From Lachnoclostridium sp. UBA2905 (GTDB lineage: Bacteria > Bacillota > Clostridia > Lachnospirales > Lachnospiraceae): DNA of 21,378 nt. A model generated the notes under the pieces. It worked only from the letters and a program-made list of their open reading frames with translations, had not been told where the DNA came from and made no database searches. The DNA lies in contig DEDL01000011.1 in the NCBI GenBank assembly GCA_002349525.1, forward strand, positions 84,869-106,246, written 5' to 3'. A program made the position numbers and the translations under genes. Each line of letters opens with the position of its first letter. Positions within the stretch are counted from its first letter, which is position 1. Below are positions 15,944 through 21,378 of the stretch, in pieces.

Positions 15944-18900
15944 ATGAACGTAAGCGAAGCATTTAATTTGAGTAAAGTGGACAAGAAATTGTCCGCTTTA
16001 TTTGATGATGTAGAATTAAAGTCAGTTAAAGTATATAAAGATAAACGTGTTGCCTATGTGTATATTGAGGCAGGAAAGATTATTCCTTTTAAAGATAAAA
16101 ACAGGCTTGAGAATGTATTATACAGTCAGGTCTTTAAAACCTTGTGTGATAATGTTGTTTTAAATGAGCAATTTAAACTGCCAGGTGTCGGAAGTCTGTC
16201 AAGGTATATGGGTCTCTATAAGGAGTCTATGCTGGATGAACTTCAGTATGAAAACAGAATGGATTATATGATTGTGAAATCGGCATCAATTACCATTAAT
16301 GACAGTGATAATTCTATCCACATTAAAGCGAAACATTCATTTATAAGTGATCTTAGACAGGATGCTCTTAAGGAATGGATTGTTAATCATTTGAAGGAAA
16401 GATTTAATATAGATGCAACTGTAAGCATAGAATATAGCGATGATACTAATGTTGTATCAAAGGTTCTGCCAGAGGATTACATACCGCCTTATGAGGTTTA
16501 TGATATAGCAACTATGAAAAGCAGGACTGTTTCACCTCTGGGCTACAGCTTTGGTCTTGATAATGAAGGGCAGACAGACGATTCTGAAAAAGATTTTATT
16601 TTTGTTGATGACAACACAGAACTTTTTACAGATGCTGAAGGTGACAATCTGCAAGCTGAAGATGCAGCTAATGATGGAAAAACAGGAGATAACAGGAAGA
16701 GAAATAACAGATCAGAAAAGAAAGATTCAGAAAAGAAGGATTCAGACAAGAAAAACACTGATAACAAGAGCCGGGAAAAGAAGTCTTTTGATAGTACTTC
16801 AGGTAAAAAATCATATGACAAGAAGTCATTTGACAAAAAATCATTTGATAGAAAATCTTCTTACAAGGATTATAAGCAGAAAGCACCGGCTGATTCAGAC
16901 GTATTTTATGGAAGAGACTGTGAGGGAGAGCTTCTTAAAATTTCCGATATAAATGAGGGAATGGGAGAGGTTGTTGTAAGGGGCTGTATTGATGAGTGTG
17001 AGTATAAGGAATTCAGAAATGGTAACGGAATGTTTATTCTTAATCTTACCGACTTTACAGACACGATTCATGTAAAGGTATTTGTAAGACCTGCCATATA
17101 CGAAGACATTAAAGATAAAATGAAAAAGGGCAATTTTATCAGAGTAAAAGGAAATGCAGAATTTGATTCCTTTGAAAATGATATTGCCATATCCAGAGTT
17201 AATGGCATAAAGCCAGAACCGGCATTTTCTGACCGTGTTAAGCGGGTAGATACATGCGAACATAAGAGAATAGAGCTTCACTGTCATACACAGATGAGTG
17301 ATATGGATGGTGTAACTCCGCCTAAAGACCTTTTAAAAAGAGCAGTTGACTGGGGTCACAGAGCTCTTGCCATAACTGATCACGGGCTTGTGCAGGGATT
17401 TCCAATTGCAATGCACGCTCTTGAAGATATACAAAAAGGAAATGAAGCAGCAAAAGATTTTAAGATAATCTACGGTGTTGAAGGATATATTGTTGATGAT
17501 GAGGTCCCTCTTGTTAAAAATGAAAGGGGTCAGACACTTAAGGACTCATTTGTTGTATTTGATCTTGAGACCACTGGTCTTAATCCATACAGACATAAGA
17601 TAATTGAAATTGGTGCAGTTAAGATTGTTAACGGAATTATAACGGAAAGATTTTCAAAATTTATCAACCCTCTTGTTCCGGTTCCATATGAAATTGAGGA
17701 ACTTACAGGAATTAGTGATTCCATGCTTGCAAAGGCAGGTCTGGTTGAGGATGTTCTTCCAGAGTTTCTTGAGTTTTGTGAAGGAAGTGTTGTTGTGGCT
17801 CACAATGCTGTATTTGATGTTAACTTTATAAGACTTAAGGCGAATGAACTTGGACTCACAGTTGATTTTACTGTTGCTGATACTATGACTATGGCGAGAT
17901 TCCTTTTGCCAGAACTTAAAACCTTTAATCTTAAAAGTGTAACAAAGGCAACCGGTGTAATTCTCGAAAATCATCACAGGGCAGTGGATGATGCAGAGGC
18001 AACAGCAGGCATTCTTCTCAAGTTCTTTGATATGCTTAAGGAAAAGAGCATTACAACATTAAAGCAGTTGAATGAATGGGGAGTAATGGATGCTGAGGTT
18101 GTTAAGAAAACACCATCGCACCATATAATAATACTTGCTGCAACTGAGCCGGGAAGAGTCAATCTTTACAGACTCATTTCGGAATCTCATATAACATATT
18201 ATCATAAGCAGCCACGTATACCAAAGTCACTTCTTAGAAAATACCGCGATGGTCTTATTGTAGGGTCTGCCTGCGAGGCTGGAGAATTATACCAGGCTAT
18301 AATAAGAGGCGAGGATGAAAACGAGATAAAAAGAATTGTGGATTTTTATGATTATCTTGAGGTTCAGCCAGCAGGCAACAATGAGTTTATGGTCAGAGAG
18401 AAAAAATACGGGTATAACAGTCTTGATGATATAAGAGAAGATTACAGGAAGATAGTTTTTCTTGGAGAATGCTACAATAAGCCGGTTGTTGCAACATCAG
18501 ATGTTCATTTTCTTGATCCTGAGGATGCAATATACAGAAGTATTATTATGGCAGGAAAGGGCTTTGAGGATGCAGATTTCCAGCCACCGCTTTACCTTCA
18601 TACTACAGATGAAATGTTAGAGGAGTTTTCATATCTGGGTGAAGAAAAGGCATATGAAGTGGTTGTAACCAATTCTAACAAAATTGCAGATTCAATAGAT
18701 TATATATCACCGGTTCGTCCGGACAAATGTCCACCTGTAATTGAAAATTCAGATGAGGATTTACGTAATATATGTTATGAAAAAGCTCACTCAATGTATG
18801 GTGACCCACTTCCTGAAATTGTTCAGACAAGGCTTGACAGAGAGCTTAATTCAATTATATCCAATGGTTATTCTGTTATGTACATTATTGCCAAGGACCT

Positions 18901-20623
18901 TGTGTGGAAATCAAATGAGGATGGATATCTTGTTGGTTCCAGAGGTTCGGTAGGTTCATCATTTGCCGCAACCATGTCAGGAATAACTGAGGTTAATCCT
19001 TTGCCAGCACATTATTATTGTAAAAAATGCAAATATTCTGATTTTGAATCAGATATATGTAAGGAATATTTTGACAGGTCAGGATTTGATATGCCAGATA
19101 AAATATGTCCAAATTGTGGTGAAAAGCTTACCAAAGACGGACATAACATTCCTTTTGAAACCTTCCTTGGCTTCAAGGGAGATAAGGAGCCTGATATTGA
19201 CCTTAACTTCTCAGGTGAATATCAGAGTAATGCCCATAAATATACAGAGGTTTTATTTGGCGAGGGACATACATTCAGGGCAGGTACTATTGGTACACTT
19301 GCAGAAAAGACAGCTTATGGTTATGTAATGAATTATTACAAGGAAAGAGGCATTACAAAGAGAAGATGTGAAATGGAGAGAATAGCCAAGGGATGTACCG
19401 GTGTTCACAGAACCACAGGTCAGCATCCGGGTGGAATTGTTGTTCTTCCGCATGGTGAGGAAATATATTCATTTACACCTATTCAGAAACCGGCAAATGA
19501 TATGAGTGTTGACATTATTACCACTCATTTTGAGTATCATGCCATTGACCACAACCTTTTGAAGCTTGATATACTTGGACACGATGATCCTACCATGATT
19601 CGTATGCTTCAGGATATTACAGGTGTTGAAATTGATGATATTCCTCTTTGTGATGAAAAAGTCATGTCACTTTTTTATACTACAGAGGCTTTAGGCATCA
19701 GGCCGGAGGATATTGGTGGATGTACTCTTGGAAGTCTTGGAATACCTGAGCTTGGTACAAAGTTTTCAATGGATATGCTTATAGATACTTCGCCTTCAAC
19801 ATTTTCGGAGCTTGTTCGAATATCCGGGCTTTCCCATGGAACGGATGTATGGACCAACAATGCCCAGGACCTTATTCGTAACGGAGACTGTACACTTTCA
19901 ACTGCAATATGTACCAGAGATGATATTATGACATACCTGATTAATATGGGAGTTGAGAACAGCCACGCATTTAAAATAATGGAAAGTGTCCGTAAGGGTA
20001 GGGGTCTTACACCTGAAATGGAAGCCGAAATGATAGAAAATAATGTGCCGGACTGGTACATAGGCTCATGTAAAAAAATCAAATACATGTTCCCAAAGGC
20101 CCACGCTGTAGCGTATATTATGATGGGAATCCGAATTGCATGGTTTAAGGTCTATAAACCACTTGCGTATTATGCGGCATATTTTAGTATCAGAGCCAAG
20201 TCATTTGATTATGAAATGATGGCTTTGGGACTTGATAACCTTATGAAAAACTACAGAGCTATTGAAAACAGCGAGAATGTTAAGGCTAAGGATAAGGAAC
20301 TTATTAAGGACATGAAAATTGTTCAGGAGTTTTATGCCAGAGGATTTAAGTTTGAAGCAATTGATTTATACAAGGTTAAGGTTGATAAGTTTACAATTGT
20401 AGAGGGAAAGCTTATGCCATCACTGTCAACTATTGAAGGTCTTGGAGGAATTGCAGCAGAATCTCTTGTAAGGGAAGCAGCCAAGGGAGAGTTCTTTTCT
20501 ATCGATGATTTTAAGGAAAGAACCGGAATTGGAGTTAAAACAATAGAGAAAATGAAGGCGCTTGGATTGTTTGGTGACCTGCCACAATCTAATCAGCTGT
20601 CAATAATGGACTTTTTGAAATAA
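15944..20623 (+). CDS. polC: DNA polymerase III alpha subunit, PolC type
   Basis: Replicative polymerase of low-GC Gram-positives, with a built-in proofreading exonuclease. At 1559 residues it is over 100 longer than B. subtilis PolC (about 1437). Order: N-terminal region about 1-200; a charged linker about 205-318, first acidic, then the Lys/Ser/Asp-rich 250-313; OB-fold about 335-425; PHP domain from H446 and H448 in ELHCHTQ, split by the DnaQ-like exonuclease with D540 and E542 in FDLETTG, HNAVFD (H620, D625) and HHRAVDDAEA (D682/D683); zinc finger C1026, C1029, C1055 and C1058; polymerase palm with PDIDLNFSGEYQ at 1083-1094 (D1084, D1086) and KLDILGHDDPT; helix-hairpin-helix and thumb parts to the end. 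GAGGG precedes the ATG. It closes the run that began at pyrH. Confidence 0.97.
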   Translation: MNVSEAFNLSKVDKKLSALFDDVELKSVKVYKDKRVAYVYIEAGKIIPFKDKNRLENVLYSQVFKTLCDNVVLNEQFKLPGVGSLSRYMGLYKESMLDELQYENRMDYMIVKSASITINDSDNSIHIKAKHSFISDLRQDALKEWIVNHLKERFNIDATVSIEYSDDTNVVSKVLPEDYIPPYEVYDIATMKSRTVSPLGYSFGLDNEGQTDDSEKDFIFVDDNTELFTDAEGDNLQAEDAANDGKTGDNRKRNNRSEKKDSEKKDSDKKNTDNKSREKKSFDSTSGKKSYDKKSFDKKSFDRKSSYKDYKQKAPADSDVFYGRDCEGELLKISDINEGMGEVVVRGCIDECEYKEFRNGNGMFILNLTDFTDTIHVKVFVRPAIYEDIKDKMKKGNFIRVKGNAEFDSFENDIAISRVNGIKPEPAFSDRVKRVDTCEHKRIELHCHTQMSDMDGVTPPKDLLKRAVDWGHRALAITDHGLVQGFPIAMHALEDIQKGNEAAKDFKIIYGVEGYIVDDEVPLVKNERGQTLKDSFVVFDLETTGLNPYRHKIIEIGAVKIVNGIITERFSKFINPLVPVPYEIEELTGISDSMLAKAGLVEDVLPEFLEFCEGSVVVAHNAVFDVNFIRLKANELGLTVDFTVADTMTMARFLLPELKTFNLKSVTKATGVILENHHRAVDDAEATAGILLKFFDMLKEKSITTLKQLNEWGVMDAEVVKKTPSHHIIILAATEPGRVNLYRLISESHITYYHKQPRIPKSLLRKYRDGLIVGSACEAGELYQAIIRGEDENEIKRIVDFYDYLEVQPAGNNEFMVREKKYGYNSLDDIREDYRKIVFLGECYNKPVVATSDVHFLDPEDAIYRSIIMAGKGFEDADFQPPLYLHTTDEMLEEFSYLGEEKAYEVVVTNSNKIADSIDYISPVRPDKCPPVIENSDEDLRNICYEKAHSMYGDPLPEIVQTRLDRELNSIISNGYSVMYIIAKDLVWKSNEDGYLVGSRGSVGSSFAATMSGITEVNPLPAHYYCKKCKYSDFESDICKEYFDRSGFDMPDKICPNCGEKLTKDGHNIPFETFLGFKGDKEPDIDLNFSGEYQSNAHKYTEVLFGEGHTFRAGTIGTLAEKTAYGYVMNYYKERGITKRRCEMERIAKGCTGVHRTTGQHPGGIVVLPHGEEIYSFTPIQKPANDMSVDIITTHFEYHAIDHNLLKLDILGHDDPTMIRMLQDITGVEIDDIPLCDEKVMSLFYTTEALGIRPEDIGGCTLGSLGIPELGTKFSMDMLIDTSPSTFSELVRISGLSHGTDVWTNNAQDLIRNGDCTLSTAICTRDDIMTYLINMGVENSHAFKIMESVRKGRGLTPEMEAEMIENNVPDWYIGSCKKIKYMFPKAHAVAYIMMGIRIAWFKVYKPLAYYAAYFSIRAKSFDYEMMALGLDNLMKNYRAIENSENVKAKDKELIKDMKIVQEFYARGFKFEAIDLYKVKVDKFTIVEGKLMPSLSTIEGLGGIAAESLVREAAKGEFFSIDDFKERTGIGVKTIEKMKALGLFGDLPQSNQLSIMDFLK
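16691..16882 (+). repeat. Lys/Ser/Asp low-complexity segment in polC
   Basis: This in-frame segment encodes residues 250-313 of PolC. It contains SEKKDSEKKDSDKK and then repeated K-K-S-F/Y-D units (KKSFD, KKSYD, KKSFD, KKSFD). It follows an acidic stretch at about 205-249. The DNA shows the same partial repeats, as expected of slippage-prone sequence. It lies between the N-terminal region and the OB-fold, where PolC proteins have a variable linker. Confidence 0.8.
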
Positions 20624-20626
20624 ATC

Positions 20627-20635
20627 TGTTATAAT
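20627..20635 (+). promoter_or_regulatory. Extended -10 promoter after polC
   Basis: TGTTATAAT, identical to the element before udp, begins 3 bases after the polC stop and lies 117 bases before the next start codon. No good -35 box is seen. The remaining leader up to 20740 holds an AT-rich stretch, with no recognisable riboswitch. Confidence 0.5.
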
Positions 20636-20751
20636 GGAAATCGTATCGCAAAAAGCAAACTTATGTATTAATGAAACTGGGGAGTCTTTGATAATACATA
20701 TAGTTATATATGTAGTTGTTACTATGAATTTAAGTGAATTGGAGGTAGTTT

Positions 20752-21378
20752 ATGGAGAGTAAGATTAAGAATGACATATTTGACAGGTTTCTTGAATTAT
20801 CTGATGTGAGTTCAGTTTTTAAGGTTCTTTCAAGAATAGAATACATTCTGCTTCGAAAACTGATTAAAAAAGCTGATAATGGTGATGGTTCTGGCAAGGT
20901 GTTTCTTGAAGAGATTAAGAAAGATCTTAATATACCAATGCCTAAGGTTTCAGAGATGGTTCAGGCAATGAATGACGAAGGACTTCTTTTATGGAAACTC
21001 GATGGTGTTACCAAGAAGACATATATAGAGATTACTGATAAGGGAAGAGAAAAGTGCACTCTTCAGCGTGAGGGTATGAAGAAGATCAGTGAAAGAATTG
21101 ATAATGAGCTTGATAGCAATGAAAAAGATGCTATATTTAATTGTCTTGGAAAGCTTGGACGTATTATTAATGAAGAACGTAGCGAGACAGATGCTTATTT
21201 TGAACTTATTACAGGTAGACAGCTTGACAGTATGAATGTTATAAGTCTGCTTAAACCAAAGAACAGTGTATTTTATTTTAAGTCAGATTATACTATCAGC
21301 AAGGCGATTACATATCTTCAGGATAGCAATTATACAACACTTCCTGTTGTAGATGATAAGGGGATGTATATTGGAACA
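20752..21378 (+). CDS. Winged-helix (MarR-like) protein with CBS domain, 3'-truncated
   Basis: The frame runs open to the end of the window, 209 codons, so the C terminus is missing. GGAGG at 20741-20745 lies 6 nt before the ATG. Residues about 24-105 look like a MarR-type winged helix: RIEYILLRKL, then FLEEIKKDLNIPMPKVSEMV as helix-turn-helix, MNDEGLLLW, and the wing GVTKKTYIEITDKG. A helical linker at 106-150 is rich in charged residues. From about 168 a CBS motif begins: SVFYFKSDYTISKAITYLQ, then TTLPVVDDKGMYIGT, cut at the edge. CBS domains usually bind adenine nucleotides such as AMP, ATP or SAM, so this could be a nucleotide-sensing transcription regulator; its targets are unknown. It probably has its own promoter after polC. 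Confidence is good for the domains and low for the role. Confidence 0.85.
   Translation, partial: MESKIKNDIFDRFLELSDVSSVFKVLSRIEYILLRKLIKKADNGDGSGKVFLEEIKKDLNIPMPKVSEMVQAMNDEGLLLWKLDGVTKKTYIEITDKGREKCTLQREGMKKISERIDNELDSNEKDAIFNCLGKLGRIINEERSETDAYFELITGRQLDSMNVISLLKPKNSVFYFKSDYTISKAITYLQDSNYTTLPVVDDKGMYIGT

Noticed and set aside
16543..16836. A 97-residue minus-strand ORF rich in Ser, Phe and Leu
   Set aside because: It is an antisense artefact of the Lys/Ser/Asp repeat of polC, with no ribosome binding site and no family resemblance.
20634..20762. A 42-codon ORF after polC, starting at the ATG inside ATAATGG
   Set aside because: Its start overlaps the -10 box, it has no ribosome binding site, and it overruns the start of the well-supported winged-helix/CBS gene.
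1..21378. Mobile element, CRISPR array or defence system
   Set aside because: No transposase, integrase, phage gene, spaced direct repeats or toxin-antitoxin pair was seen; gene order from pyrH on is conserved core genome.

Overview
The window is about 21.4 kb of AT-rich DNA. Every convincing gene lies on the + strand. Gene content and style point to an anaerobic Gram-positive of the Lachnospiraceae (the Butyrivibrio, Roseburia and Lachnospira group). The evidence is a Gram-positive-type PolC, a DUF5688 protein, secreted glycan-degrading enzymes carrying a lysine-rich Ig-like module, and strong GGAGG ribosome binding sites. The genus cannot be fixed by reading alone. No rRNA, tRNA, CRISPR array, transposase or phage gene was seen, and no stretch over 300 bases lacks a gene.

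Layout. (1) 1-499: the 3' part of a DUF5688 gene, cut by the window edge. (2) 633-7922: galE behind a near-consensus sigma-A promoter, then three secreted proteins. These are a GH10 xylanase and two paralogous SGNH/GDSL hydrolases. All three share a signal peptide, a lysine-rich Big_2-like domain and a Thr/Pro linker. Gaps are 19-45 nt with no clear terminator, so the genes could be co-transcribed. The likely joint job is extracellular breakdown of acetylated xylan: the GH10 enzyme cuts the backbone and the SGNH enzymes remove acyl groups. The esterase role is inferred. (3) 8102-9297: pyrimidine nucleoside salvage, a uridine phosphorylase-family enzyme and cytidine deaminase, behind an extended -10 promoter overlapped by a palindrome. 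(4) 9406-20623: the housekeeping run pyrH-frr-uppS-cdsA-dxr-rseP-ispG-polC. It links UMP phosphorylation, ribosome recycling, undecaprenyl and phospholipid precursor synthesis, the MEP isoprenoid pathway, intramembrane proteolysis and DNA replication. (5) 20752-end: the start of a gene for a winged-helix plus CBS-domain protein, cut by the window edge.

Most of the window is ordinary core genome. The items most worth a second look are the three-gene secreted module with its shared basic domain and two unassigned beta-rich domains, the altered Asp/His block in the first SGNH paralog, the repeat-rich control region of the nucleoside operon, a 26-bp tandem duplication at the 3' end of pyrH, the charged low-complexity insert in PolC, and the winged-helix/CBS fusion.
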